Assembly: GCA_963753725.1 (NCBI GenBank)
Contig: CAVWDI010000029.1
Location: 310,001-374,000, forward strand
DNA: 64,000 nt
Reading direction: 5' to 3'
From: CAVWDI01 sp963753725
Lineage (GTDB): Bacteria; Chloroflexota; Anaerolineae; Anaerolineales; UBA4823
Of this stretch, positions 16,129 through 25,367 are shown piece after piece. The notes beneath the pieces are model-generated. The model did not search any database. It was not told the DNA's origin and saw nothing but the letters and a program-made list of their open reading frames with translations. The translations under genes and the position numbers were made by a program. Position 1 is the stretch's first letter; each line of letters opens with the position of its first letter.

Positions 16129-16305
16129 TTACCATGGGGAATTGCTGAAGAACATATACGCCATAAGTGTGCATGAAAGGATACACGCCAAAGAGATAAC
16201 AGATACGGCGATGATCGACACGATTACAATCACATTATCGTTATCGTTGCTCCTCTGCGGTTCAAATGGTTCTATCTGTGGTATTTCACTGCTTGTGTCA
16301 CTCAT
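16129..16305 (-). CDS. Small single-pass membrane protein, unknown
   Basis: A 58-residue protein: a polar, acidic N-terminal half (MSDTSSEIPQIEPFEP) and one long hydrophobic helix (about residues 25-50) near the C terminus. The ATG at 16305 has AGGAGG six bases upstream, so the longer frame starting at 16416 is not used. No family recognised. A terminator follows. It sits directly downstream of the large holin-like/phosphatase gene on the same strand, so the two may be co-transcribed. Confidence 0.6.
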   Translation of the reverse strand: MSDTSSEIPQIEPFEPQRSNDNDNVIVIVSIIAVSVISLACILSCTLMAYMFFSNSPW

Positions 16306-16416
16306 GCTTTCCTCCTGTAAGACTTTCTTATATTCATAAATACTCTTCAAGTATTTGTCAAAAATCGTTTCTCGTAAAATGCAGCAGGTCAAGACGCCTG
16401 ACTGCCTTTTAAGCAA

Positions 16417-19076
16417 TTAAAATCCTAAATCATTCAGCAAACCTTCGACAGTTAAGGCAGTTCCTTCGATAACTGATTCCATGAATACAACGCTGACCAC
16501 CACTGTGACTATAAAAATCACTGGCAGCAGAATTGTGCGCCATCCCTTCAACTCATGTGCGGCAGCAGTACCAATCCAAACGCCCACTAAAGACAAGATT
16601 AAAGCAGTGATGCGCGCCAGCGGACCGATTACTGGAATAAATCCGACTAATTCAAAGATATGAGCGCTCTGGGCAAATCCCGCTACGCGGAGTGTTGATG
16701 TGTAGTCCGATTTTCCCCGTAGCAAGTGCGCAGCCAGGAAAAGCAGCAAGACCGCTACTAACCAGACCCCAAATCGCAATAATATATTGACCACATCCAA
16801 CCCACCCTGGCGATTTAGGGATTGAATAATTTGAGAGATCAATGTAATCAGGAGCGCCGGTCCGGTCATATAGACATCGCGTGCGATCTCCTGATATACC
16901 TCCCTGTTCAAAGTTACGGCATGGGCCGCGTTATTCAGCCATTTACCCACCTGGCCAATGCCAGCTGCCAGAGTAGCCGGCGCCCCGGGGGACACCTGCG
17001 GCTCATCGGGTCGTTCTGGTTTGGGAGCGGAACCAGGCAGGCCAATGCGAGCCTTTAGGATCGCCATGACCTCGTAGGAGTTGCGGGTTTCTGGGACATC
17101 CATATCCCCGGGGTGGAAGATAAAGGCATCCGTCTGCTCACCGCCCAAACCGCCGTGGCTTCCAATCAATTCTTCGTAAGCCGCAACGGTGCCATCCGGA
17201 TATAGTGGGCTGTTAATGGTCAGATCCCCGGAACTCGGGAAATCGACAATGCGGCGCACCTGCCAGGCGCGCAGCTCTGGATCACCATACTGCTCCAGCG
17301 GATCCTCACCGAGGATATCGCCTGTATGCAGGTTGCGGGCGCCATTTTTCCCGAAAGCCATTGGAACGCCCTCATCATCGATAGCCACTACAAAACCGAC
17401 CCCTTCGTGCTGCACGATAGTATCAACCATACCCGGGTATGCCTCATTGAGCTCGTTTAAAGTGAGCTTGCGCGGGTGCAGGTCAAAATATACCTGCGCC
17501 AGGTTGCCGCTGTAGCATAGGGTCATGTTTGTTGGTTCCACTTCCTGGGCTCCCGGCTGCTGGTTTAGATTGCTCTTCATAGCGCGCTGTGTTTGTTTAA
17601 CCATGGCCGAACCCACTCTACCAGTCACTTTCTCGTCGTCCATGTTGTCCAATTCGTTCATCATTGCGGACACCCCGATGGTGCCGTCGTCGCCCCCGCC
17701 GGTAGCGACAGCCTGTGTCCCTTCCGGGAGCAGTCCTTGTATGTATTCTGTAATAGACACATCGTAACGCTGCTCAAAAGTGTGTCCGAAAGACTGCCCG
17801 TGGTCAGACAGCAGGATAAACTCATACGGCCGCGGTGCTACCCGTTCAACAGCCAGCATGATCTTAGCGATCACCTGGTCGAAATGGTGCAGAGTCCCCA
17901 TCGCATCACTCGTCCAGGGTCCCGAATGGTGGGCAACTTCATCATAGCCAGCGAAAAGAGTATAGATAGCCGGGACGCCGCGCACGATGTCCAGGATTGT
18001 GAAATAAGCGCCAACATCACGCAAGAACACGTTGGTTGCTGCCCGCAGAAAAGGGTAGCCTTTGTGCAGGCGGTTGAGGCGCGGCTGCACATCCTTGCGG
18101 CTCTGCTGCCAGTACTGCCACAATTCACGCACAACATCAACGAAGAACAAGACCAGTACCCGCATAAAGAAATACGGATTCCTCATCAGTAAATACATAT
18201 CCTGGGCGCGTTTTCTTTTCTTCTTTGGTGTCGGCTTTAATTTTGGTCATCGTAAGGATGGCTTTGTCCGCATCCCCGCTGAACATATTGGAAATGCTGG
18301 AACCGCCCTCCAGCAGTCCTTTCCCATTCGAAAGCAGCGGTTCGAGTTCCGCCATTTGCGGTCCCCCGGCGATCATGCGGTTGTTCTCCTTGTCCAGCCA
18401 GCGGAAAGCAGGCATATTGTCATTATTGCCCTGCAGGATGCCGGCCTGGCAGGCAGGAGTGGAGGAGGGCACACCGCAGTCCACCCGCGATATCTTATAA
18501 CCATCTTCATCTATCATTTTTTTGATGGTTGGCATATACCCATCCTCGACAGCCTTCTTTAATATGATGGTAGCTCAGACCATCAATTTCCAGCATCACC
18601 ACACCGCGCCTGGTTTCTCCTTTTTCAACCACCGCTTGCTTACCAGCCTGGCGTAAAACCAGATTTGTATAGAAAGACTTATTATTATCGATATTGAGCA
18701 GTTCGATCAGAATCGTATTAATCAATGACAGGAATAGACCACCGATAAAAGCCCACCCCCAGGAGCTCACTTCAAAGCTGGGCAGCAGCGCCGCGGTGAT
18801 CATCAAGGTTATCGCGTTGATGAAAAAACCCAGCAAGAATAAGATCATCCATCCCAGGGGCATGGCAATCAACAGGATCAACGGGCGGATCAACAGATTG
18901 ACGATCCCCAGGATCAACGCCGCAGCTGTGGCGATTACGATCATCGAAGTACCGTCGACCGGATTGATGTTGATCCCGGGTATGACCCAGACCGTCACCA
19001 GCAGCGCTAGCGTATCGACAAACCAGACGGCCAGGAAACGGATTATTCGTTGAATAAAGAATTGAAATGTTTTCAT
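16417..19076 (-). CDS. Holin-like membrane domain fused to alkaline-phosphatase-superfamily domain (two frameshifts)
   Basis: Three frames (18507-19076, 18137-18535, 16417-18198) join into one 885-residue protein if one base is removed at 18553-18554 and one in the T4 at 18211-18214; the corrected length is an exact codon number. Residues about 1-130 have four membrane helices like superfamily-IV holin proteins. Next comes a type I phosphodiesterase/nucleotide-pyrophosphatase-like domain with MLEIDGLSYHH, a nucleophile region GVPSSTPACQAG, GYDEVAHHSGP and LLSDHGQSFGH as metal ligands. Further membrane helices close the C terminus (about residues 745-885). It probably hydrolyses a phosphodiester or sulfate ester at the envelope; the substrate is unknown. 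Confidence 0.75.
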
Positions 19077-19378
19077 AATTAGCTCTCCTCTGAGCTTTAT
19101 ATCAGTAATCTATTTCATACTGGATAATTGCAGGAATTGATATTGATATAGTCAAAGTTTTATTATAAAGTTCCCTGTTGCATCTAGCAAGCACAATAAG
19201 GGAACCTGTGTATTGTTATCTGCTTGTAAACCAGAAACACTTGACGACCCTCATTTTAAGTCAGTCCATGCAACTGTTGTCCCTAGCCTATCAGAATCTG
19301 CAAACTTGTTGATGTAATCTTATTTTCAGGCTGGGGTCGAAAATTCAGGCTGAAAAAAATTAGGGATTACAGATTTGT
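19077..19378. other. Intergenic stretch, nothing recognised
   Basis: AT-rich, about 300 bases, between the phosphatase gene start and the AbiEii-like gene end on the minus strand. No coding frame, hairpin or repeat worth calling. It should contain the phosphatase gene promoter. Confidence 0.4.
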
Positions 19379-19762
19379 TTAATTTAATCCACTCAATCGT
19401 CTCGTAAGTTTTCGAGAGGCATCTTCACAATAACTACGAATATCTTTCCACTCAACGGGGACAAGCATACTGGGCATAGGTTGTTCTTCGGCATCCTCAA
19501 AGTAAACCAACGCCTTTACAACAACAGCCAGAAATTGAGGTCGATCAGAAAATTTATGAGGTACAAATTCGAACAGGTCTTCAAGAGACGCCTGTTCTTG
19601 CAAGCAATATATATCCAAATCAGTTGAAACCCGGTGTCCAATTTGTAATGCCAGGGCAGTACCGCCTGCTAAATAGAAATTTTGAATAAATTCAAAATCT
19701 CGCAAAATCGTAATATTATTTCGGCAGGATTCTGTGATTGCGTCTTTGTAAAAGCTCACCAT
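19379..19762 (-). pseudogene. AbiEii-like nucleotidyltransferase toxin with internal deletion
   Basis: A 127-residue remnant of the AbiEii/AbiGii nucleotidyltransferase toxin family. The active-site block FYLAGGTALALQIGHRVSTDLD is intact, but the text then passes directly to what looks like the C-terminal helices (ASLEDLFEF, VVVKALVYFEDAEEQPMPSML). Relatives have roughly 80-100 residues between these parts, including the DIAAMK-type catalytic Lys/Asp region, so the enzyme is almost certainly dead. The reading frame is kept across the gap. The ATG at 19762 overlaps the stop of the upstream gene, the usual coupling of this pair. Confidence 0.7.
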
Positions 19763-19995
19763 GGTTCCATATTCTTGGCTTCTATCGCCCAATCGGGTAC
19801 AGAGATATCATCAATTCCAAGCACCAGCTTCCAGAGTGCGAATGATCGTTTTAATAACAGCCTGTATCCATGTTTGCGTACCCAATCAGCGACAATTGTT
19901 TCACCATATGTCTTGAACAGCCACCTGATTTGTTCCCAGGTGCCTCGCTCTAGCATCCGTTCTATGATAATCCCACGATACTCCTCGAGATTCAT
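19756..19995 (-). CDS. Small DUF6922-like partner of AbiEii toxin
   Basis: A 79-residue soluble protein (FERMNLEEYRG region, then WEQIRWLFKTYGE, ending SVPDWAIEAKNMEPW). Proteins like this (DUF6922-type, from memory) commonly sit just upstream of AbiEii nucleotidyltransferases and may be the antitoxin or a companion. Its stop codon overlaps the toxin's start by a few bases. It appears complete, while its partner carries an internal deletion. Function is inferred from context only. Confidence 0.6.
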   Translation of the reverse strand: MNLEEYRGIIIERMLERGTWEQIRWLFKTYGETIVADWVRKHGYRLLLKRSFALWKLVLGIDDISVPDWAIEAKNMEPW

Positions 19996-20129
19996 TCTTT
20001 CGAATTCATATTCAGGGAGCAGCTAGGCTGAATCCACTGGAAGATTGTTTTTCGATAACAGGACTACTTCTCGAACATCTTCATCTATCATATAGTCATT
20101 ATACAATGGGAGGTGGCAGGTTAGAGGGG

Positions 20130-20340
20130 CTAAAGTGGGCTAGTTTGCCAATCAATTAGATTACTCACCGCTGCGATTGTCGTGATCTGATAATCTCCAA
20201 ATGGCGGTGTGTTTCCAGTACCAGACAACTGCCTCGATCCCTATTTTATATTGATATGTTTAGATTTTCTCAAGTACACTTCCATTCGGCAGCAGCCTGA
20301 ATGGTTCAGAGATCACATTGTTGTCGAGTAAAAATTTTAT
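20130..20340 (-). pseudogene. VapC (PIN-domain toxin) remnant in two pieces
   Basis: The N terminus of a VapC RNase toxin (KFLLDNNVISEPFRLLPN) reads from 20340 to a stop at 20260. A second piece in another frame, stopping at 20130-20132, reads TPPFGDYQITTIAAVSNLI, matching the family's C-terminal PPFxDxQIAAIA motif. About 60-70 central residues are missing and the frame is broken. The gene is inactive. Confidence 0.62.
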
Positions 20341-20619
20341 GGTATTAAATTTACTCGACGACCGGGAGACTGATCTCGAACTTCCTTCAGAAATCTGCGG
20401 TTCAATGGCAAGTCTGGCCAGGTCAAATTGTTGGTGAAAGGCAGAATATCGGTCCCAAAAATTAACCTTTAAAGTCAGGCGCTGGTACTCTCGCCAGGAT
20501 ATAACAACCGCAGTAGGTTTCCCACGGCGTGTGATTTCAACCATGGAGGTTTTCTCACCCTCTCGTACCAGTCTGGCAAACTGGTCCCGGGCTTCAGCGA
20601 TCGAGTAACGCTTGAACAT
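20260..20619 (-). pseudogene. Phd/YefM antitoxin fused by decay to the VapC start
   Basis: Residues 1-45 are a typical Phd/YefM antitoxin head (MFKRYSIAEARDQFARLV, then EITRRGKPTAVVISWREYQRL), which binds operator DNA as a dimer. Instead of stopping near residue 85, the frame runs on through a Ser/Arg-rich junction into the first 25 residues of VapC. ATG 20619 has GGAGGT four bases upstream. The normal antitoxin stop has been lost, probably through an indel, giving a chimera of 119 residues. It may still bind its operator, but the toxin is destroyed. Confidence 0.68.
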
Positions 20620-20833
20620 TTCCACCTCCAAAATGGCTGTGTATATGTCCATTTTCCCTCAGACAAACAATATAAAGCGTCCACCCCAATTAGCGGATAT
20701 TTTCTTCATAAGCTCGCCAGGTATAAATGGGCAATATGATGTACAATTCAAAAATTCCCAGTACAGTCTGCGCTAGAAAAATAATGGTTGTTAAGAATTT
20801 CAGGCAGATTGAAAAATAATAAAGGAGCAACAC

Positions 20834-21319
20834 ATGACTGAAAAACAATGGGCGCAAGCGCCCGAAATGCAGATCGACCCGAAAAAAACCTATAGCGCCA
20901 CGATAGAAACCAAACGAGGCGATATTGAACTCGAGCTTTACCCCCAGTATGCGCCCAATACCGTTAACAATTTCGTTTTCTTAACCGGTGAAGGATTTTA
21001 CGATGGGGTCACATTCCACCGTGTGATCAATGACTTTATGATCCAGGGCGGTGACCCCACCGGTACTGGCCGCGGCGGGCCTGGTTATAGGTTCGATGAT
21101 GAGTTTTCAGGTAATCCGCTGAAACACGAGAGTAAAGTTATCTCCATGGCAAACGCTGGCCCGGGGACAAACGGCAGCCAGTTCTTTATCACCCATGCGC
21201 CCCAGCCGCATCTAGATGGTAAGCACACCGTATTTGGAAAGGTAACCAGGGGGAGTGATGTTGTGGACTCAATCCAGCAGGGAGATCGGATGGAGGTGGT
21301 TACGGTCAGCGAAGTTTAG
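20834..21319 (+). CDS. Cyclophilin-type peptidylprolyl isomerase
   Basis: A 161-residue cyclophilin without a signal peptide, so cytoplasmic. It catalyses cis-trans isomerisation of Xaa-Pro bonds. Active-site motifs seen are TFHRVINDFMIQGGD (catalytic Arg in FHRV), GSQFFIT, and HTVFGKV, where bacterial enzymes often have H or F in the drug-binding position. The start has AAAGGAGC upstream. No operon partners are evident; the MFS gene converges on it. Confidence 0.95.
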   Translation: MTEKQWAQAPEMQIDPKKTYSATIETKRGDIELELYPQYAPNTVNNFVFLTGEGFYDGVTFHRVINDFMIQGGDPTGTGRGGPGYRFDDEFSGNPLKHESKVISMANAGPGTNGSQFFITHAPQPHLDGKHTVFGKVTRGSDVVDSIQQGDRMEVVTVSEV

Positions 21320-21330
21320 AGATTTAACCG

Positions 21331-22500
21331 CTATACTGCAGGGCTGGCGCTGCGAGAACGGTAAATATTTAACCCCAGGAAAACAAAAATCCCTGCCGCA
21401 GCATAAACGAATAACGCTGCTATCATGGCGGCAGGACTGATTGAACCGATCATACGCCCTACTAACCAGGGCGTAATGATCGCGCCTGCGCTCCCGAACA
21501 CCCACAACCACCCAGTCGTCCTGCCGTGAATGGGCATACTGCGTTCAGCCAGCGATAGAGTAACAGGGGATAAAGAGGCAATTGATAGTCCTAACCCTAC
21601 CGTTCCAACGACTGCTGTCGTGAAGGATCGCGGGAACACCAGCATGAGCCCCAGGCTGGCCAACGCGCCAACCAGGCTGACCAGAAGTATATACTTTGGA
21701 TGCACCCGGGCAGCGAATGGGATTGTTAATAACCTTCCGGCTGTGATCGCTAACCAGAAAGCAGATGTGAGGTAGGATGCTGCCGGAACATTGCCCGGCT
21801 CGGTAATAAGCACATAACTGTAAATCCACCCACCGTAACTTACTTCTATGCTGATATAAATAAATAACAATATTCCAAACAAGGCCAACAGCCTGTAGTC
21901 TGGCTTTTCACCGGAATCGGATCGGCTCTCAACAGCAGGCGCTGGGGATTTACGACGCAGCAATCCCATTATGATTGGGATCATCAATATCACCAGCAGC
22001 CAGTAAACCCAGCCAAAATAGATACCTTTCTCGAGAAACCATCCCAGCAATAACGGCGATAGAATGCCGCCAACGCCGGCAAAGAAAAACAAACCGCTTA
22101 AAAATGGGCCGGAACGCTCTTTGTATTCCCACATCACAAGCGTATTACCGCCCACATCCATCCCGCCCAAACTCATACCGGTCACAAACATTAATACCGC
22201 CAGGATGCCAGCATACGATGATATCGGGATGAACACGATCGTCAAAGCCATCACCGCCAGCGTTCCCGCCATCAGTTTGTTTCCCGGGAAGTGGTCATAC
22301 AAACGGCTGATGGCAAACGATCCCAGCAGATAGCCAAAAGAACGAATCGAAAACAGGTAACCTGAGCTGGTCAACTCGACGCCAATATTACCCGCCAGAT
22401 AAGGTAGGGATGCTCCTAGAAGCGCAATCACTGCTCCCAGGAAAGCGAAAACCGGGAAATACAGGTTGGTCCGGCGGGTAGAGTTTAATATGTCACGCAT
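21331..22500 (-). CDS. MFS transporter
   Basis: About 389 residues with 12 hydrophobic segments in two six-helix halves and a central loop rich in charged residues (LLRRKSPAPAVESRSDSGEKPDY). The cytoplasmic loop between helices two and three has SRLYDHFPGNK, in the position of the family motif. It resembles fucose/sugar-type MFS members (FucP-like) in its GGMDVGGNTLV stretch, but I do not assign a substrate. ATG 22500 was chosen; a TTG at 22512 in the same frame is possible and no clear ribosome site exists for either. It diverges from queT. Confidence 0.83.
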   Translation of the reverse strand: MRDILNSTRRTNLYFPVFAFLGAVIALLGASLPYLAGNIGVELTSSGYLFSIRSFGYLLGSFAISRLYDHFPGNKLMAGTLAVMALTIVFIPISSYAGILAVLMFVTGMSLGGMDVGGNTLVMWEYKERSGPFLSGLFFFAGVGGILSPLLLGWFLEKGIYFGWVYWLLVILMIPIIMGLLRRKSPAPAVESRSDSGEKPDYRLLALFGILLFIYISIEVSYGGWIYSYVLITEPGNVPAASYLTSAFWLAITAGRLLTIPFAARVHPKYILLVSLVGALASLGLMLVFPRSFTTAVVGTVGLGLSIASLSPVTLSLAERSMPIHGRTTGWLWVFGSAGAIITPWLVGRMIGSISPAAMIAALFVYAAAGIFVFLGLNIYRSRSASPAV

Positions 22501-22630
22501 AAGGAGGATCAATTTTACACATCATTCAGATTCTTGGAGGATCTCGTTTTCACAACGCTGTACACCAAAATTGTAAACGATAAATGGTATAAATGATGTA
22601 CGCTGATCGTATATCTTCAAAGGATTCAGG

Positions 22631-23125
22631 TTGAACAAACTCGGCAGGTCTGTCAGCACCAGGAATATCGTTAGAATATCCGTGATCGCGGCATTGTACG
22701 CCGTGTTAACAGTAGCTCTGGCACCCTTCAGTTATGGACCCTTGCAGTTCAGGATCGCAGAATTCTTAAAAGTCTTTGTGCTCTACAACCCCTGGTTGTC
22801 GATCGGCATCGGTATCGGCACCTTTTTTGCCAACCTTTCCAGCCCCTATGTGGGACCATTGGAATTGATCTGGATGCCGCTGACCGACATAGTAGGCGGT
22901 CTGCTGGCTTGGGGCATTTACCGCGCCCTTGGTGAACGTTATCCGGTTGTCCCGATGCTAATTTACGCCTTGACAACCTCCGCCGCGGTAGCGCTGATGC
23001 TTTACTTATTGGGACTTGGAGGAGGATCAATAGCCGGGTTAGCCATATTCATCAGCGAAGCAGTAATTTTGGTAGGCGCTATACCCATCGCGCACAATAT
23101 TAACCAACAGGTTGATATTGATTGA
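22631..23125 (+). CDS. queT: QueT-family queuosine precursor transporter subunit
   Basis: A 164-residue integral membrane protein with about five or six helices, matching QueT, the substrate-specific component of an ECF transporter for a queuosine precursor. Signature stretches are AALYAVLTVALAPFSYGPLQFRIAEFLKV and a central NLSSPYVGP-type loop followed by PLTDIVGGLLAW. The TTG start has AAAGGA six bases upstream. No preQ1 synthesis or tgt gene is nearby, so the organism may salvage the base. I looked for a preQ1 riboswitch in the leader and could not recognise one. Confidence 0.85.
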   Translation: MNKLGRSVSTRNIVRISVIAALYAVLTVALAPFSYGPLQFRIAEFLKVFVLYNPWLSIGIGIGTFFANLSSPYVGPLELIWMPLTDIVGGLLAWGIYRALGERYPVVPMLIYALTTSAAVALMLYLLGLGGGSIAGLAIFISEAVILVGAIPIAHNINQQVDID

Positions 23126-23227
23126 CCTGACCTCTAAATTGGACGTGAATACAGCCTCTGATATAATTATTTACCCATAGATTTACATAAAATATTCAAT
23201 AAAGCTTATTTTGAAGGAGAATTTTAT

Positions 23228-23686
23228 ATGCCACCCCGTGGAAGACGCACCGCACGCAGAACAGCACGAAGAACCACTCACCGTACAATGAGACGTACAC
23301 ACCGCCGCAGAAGAAGGCGAAGAATCCTGGTAGGCGGTGCAGTGGTGTTAGCCGCAGGCGGCACTTATGCCGCAATAAAAATGTCAAAAAGTGACGCTGA
23401 CCGCATCGAGCAATCCACCGGTGTCCCACCGGAAGAGATGAGCGAAGAGGAACTTGTTCAGGCGATGGAGGATTTGGGCATCAAGTCGATGGAATTGACT
23501 GATGATGACCAGGCCATAATCGAGAGAGATTCTGGTCAAGCCCAGCCAACCTACTCAGACGCGCCTACAGCAGGTGGAGAAGAGGACTACGCAGCGGAAC
23601 TGGAGAAACTGGCCGACCTGCGCGATCGGGGGATCATCACCGATGAAGATTTCGAGGCTAAAAAGAAAGATATATTAGGGATCTAG
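23228..23686 (+). CDS. SHOCT-domain membrane protein with Arg-rich N terminus
   Basis: A 152-residue protein. Residues 4-32 are an Arg/Thr repeat (RRTARRTARRT then an R7 run), followed by one membrane helix (about 33-48), an acidic linker, and a C-terminal SHOCT motif (YAAELEKLADLRDRGIITDEDFEAKKKDIL), a short helical hairpin of unknown role. A good ribosome site (AAGGAGA) precedes the ATG. The very basic cytoplasmic face would favour contact with anionic lipids or nucleic acid. Otherwise uncharacterised. Confidence 0.8.
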   Translation: MPPRGRRTARRTARRTTHRTMRRTHRRRRRRRILVGGAVVLAAGGTYAAIKMSKSDADRIEQSTGVPPEEMSEEELVQAMEDLGIKSMELTDDDQAIIERDSGQAQPTYSDAPTAGGEEDYAAELEKLADLRDRGIITDEDFEAKKKDILGI

Positions 23687-23783
23687 AATCTAGGCATCGG
23701 ACATATACCTTGGGTTAGATATCGATCATTTAATCCATTTTTTACTATTCCAAATCATCTACTGGATGGTGCGCACTGTAGGG

Positions 23784-23811
23784 CGGACACGGATGTCCGA
23801 CTTCTTTTATT
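23784..23811 (+). terminator. Probable terminator after the SHOCT gene
   Basis: CGGACA-CGGA-TGTCCG forms a perfect 6-bp stem with a tetraloop, followed by a pyrimidine tract (ACTTCTTTTATT). It lies about 100 bases after the stop at 23686, with no gene between. Confidence 0.5.
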
Positions 23812-23961
23812 CCTAGAAAACCCCCATATTTGATGGTCAACAAAAACATTTTTTGCATTTTATGGCAACTTCTCATTTACATTAACTTAATGCGGTAAAA
23901 TTTTTCGATAGGAATCAAACATTGCCCCATCAATGGGATAACAGATTAATCTGCATTAAAC

Positions 23962-24750
23962 ATGAACAAACTCGCTCTGGTCAAATGCTTTTTATTGGAC
24001 ATGGATGGCACAATATTTATTGGGGAGCAATTGCTGCCGGGTGCAAGTGAATTCCTGCGCTACCTCGATGAGCAAAAAATCGGCCGCCTGTTCCTGACCA
24101 ACAATTCATCGAAACACCGTGGCCAATACGCTCAAAAACTCCAGGGGTTCGGCTTGAATGTGAGCGAGGAACAGATCTTCACTTCCGGTGAGGCGGCCGC
24201 GCTTTATGTACAAAGATTAGAACCCTCCGCCCGTATCTACCTGGTCGGCACACCAGCATTGCAGCACGAGTTTATCGAACACGGTTTCGTTTTGGTGGAA
24301 GAAGAACCTGATTTTGTGGTCCTGGGTTTCGATACCACCTTGACATACCACAAACTGTGGATACTGTGCAACTTTGTGCGTGCCGGCGTACGTTATATTG
24401 CCACCCACCCGGATTACAACTGTCCAATCGAAGGCGGCTTTATGCCGGACATCGGCGCTACGATCGCTTTCGTTACCGCTTCCACCGGACGGGAACCGGA
24501 CCTCATTATCGGTAAACCTAATGCGCCCATCGTGGAAATGTCGGTTGAAAAAAGCGGGGTCCCACTTAAATCACTGTGCATGGTCGGAGACCGTCTTTAT
24601 ACCGACATCGCGCTGGGCGAGACTGGTATGACCACAGTGCTGGTTTTAACCGGCGAAACAAAGCCTGGAGATATACCCAACTCCCCACACCAGCCTGATT
24701 ATGTGATGCAGGACCTGGTTGAATTATTAGACACTCTGAGAACTTCCTGA
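23962..24750 (+). CDS. HAD-IIA family phosphatase (NagD/phosphoglycolate phosphatase-like)
   Basis: A 262-residue HAD hydrolase. Motif I is FLLDMDGTIF (nucleophile Asp and acid/base Asp), motif II TNNSSK, motif III Lys in IIGKPNAPIVEM, and motif IV VGDRLYTDIALG. The type IIA cap lies between motifs II and III. Such enzymes dephosphorylate small metabolites such as p-nitrophenyl phosphate, UMP or phosphoglycolate; a housekeeping or salvage role is likely. The gene is complete and precedes the MarR regulator, which has its own promoter. Confidence 0.9.
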   Translation: MNKLALVKCFLLDMDGTIFIGEQLLPGASEFLRYLDEQKIGRLFLTNNSSKHRGQYAQKLQGFGLNVSEEQIFTSGEAAALYVQRLEPSARIYLVGTPALQHEFIEHGFVLVEEEPDFVVLGFDTTLTYHKLWILCNFVRAGVRYIATHPDYNCPIEGGFMPDIGATIAFVTASTGREPDLIIGKPNAPIVEMSVEKSGVPLKSLCMVGDRLYTDIALGETGMTTVLVLTGETKPGDIPNSPHQPDYVMQDLVELLDTLRTS

Positions 24751-24777
24751 GAATTTTTGAATAAAGCAAAAATTTAC

Positions 24778-24833
24778 TTGACAGGGAAATAATTTTCCGT
24801 ATAATTTAGCCGACTAATAATTAGTCGACTAAA
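24778..24833 (+). promoter_or_regulatory. Promoter and palindromic MarR operator
   Basis: TTGACA (24778-24783) and TATAAT (24800-24805) are 16 bases apart. Beginning at the last base of the -10 and covering the start site is a near-perfect palindrome, 24805-24833 (TTTAGCCGACTAA / TTAGTCGACTAAA), with one mismatched pair plus the centre. Size and position fit a MarR dimer site, suggesting autorepression of the regulator and of the exporter genes behind it. Confidence 0.8.
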
Positions 24834-24853
24834 TTAAGGAATATAAGCTAACC

Positions 24854-25300
24854 GTGCGGAAAGATAATCTCGCCCATTCAATAATCCGTGTGTGCCGGGC
24901 ACACCGCCATTTGCTCAGACACACTCTCAGTAAAACGGGTCTTCATCGCGGCCAACCCCCAGTCCTGTTCGCCTTACATCAAAATGACGGGTTGACGCAC
25001 TCCGAACTCGCACAAAAGCTGGAAGTATCTCCGGCTACCATAACCAACATGATTAAGCGCATGGAAGGGTCTGGTTTTGTGGTTCGCTGTCGAGATGATG
25101 CAGATCAACGCGTCTCGCGTGTCTACTTAACCGAGACGGGGGAAAATATCCTGTCGGAATTAGAAGCGGTTATGAACGGCATCGAAGATAAAATCTTTTT
25201 TGGTCTTGGCCAGGAAGAACAGGATACATTACGCCAGTTGCTTGATAAGATACACGACAATTTGCGTCAGGCGGTTTCTCAAGAAGTCCTAAACGAATAA
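24854..25300 (+). CDS. MarR-family transcriptional regulator
   Basis: A 148-residue winged-helix regulator. The DNA-binding part is SELAQKLEVSPATITNMIKRME followed by the wing GFVVRCRDDADQRVSRVYLT, with helical dimerisation ends. GTG start, 48 bases after the -10 box. It probably represses its own promoter and the two ABC exporter genes that begin 67 bases downstream on the same strand, responding to a toxic small molecule. The ligand is unknown. Confidence 0.9.
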   Translation: MRKDNLAHSIIRVCRAHRHLLRHTLSKTGLHRGQPPVLFALHQNDGLTHSELAQKLEVSPATITNMIKRMEGSGFVVRCRDDADQRVSRVYLTETGENILSELEAVMNGIEDKIFFGLGQEEQDTLRQLLDKIHDNLRQAVSQEVLNE

Positions 25301-25367
25301 CAAACGAAGGGCGATCTAATCTGGTTTATACATCTGGCCAGCCATGATCCCCTGTACTGGAATGTAA

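Noticed and set aside
17593..18192. 199-codon plus-strand frame opposite the phosphatase gene
   Set aside because: It lies antisense to clear phosphatase motifs and has no recognisable protein features; a shadow of the real gene.
20030..20101. 22-residue minus-strand frame (MIDEDVREVVLLSKNN) upstream of the AbiEii partner
   Set aside because: Too short, with no ribosome site; possibly a scrap of another decayed gene, but not supportable.
22513..22630. preQ1 riboswitch before queT
   Set aside because: The leader lacks the short C-rich loop and A-rich tail of preQ1-I, and I could not fold preQ1-II or -III by eye.
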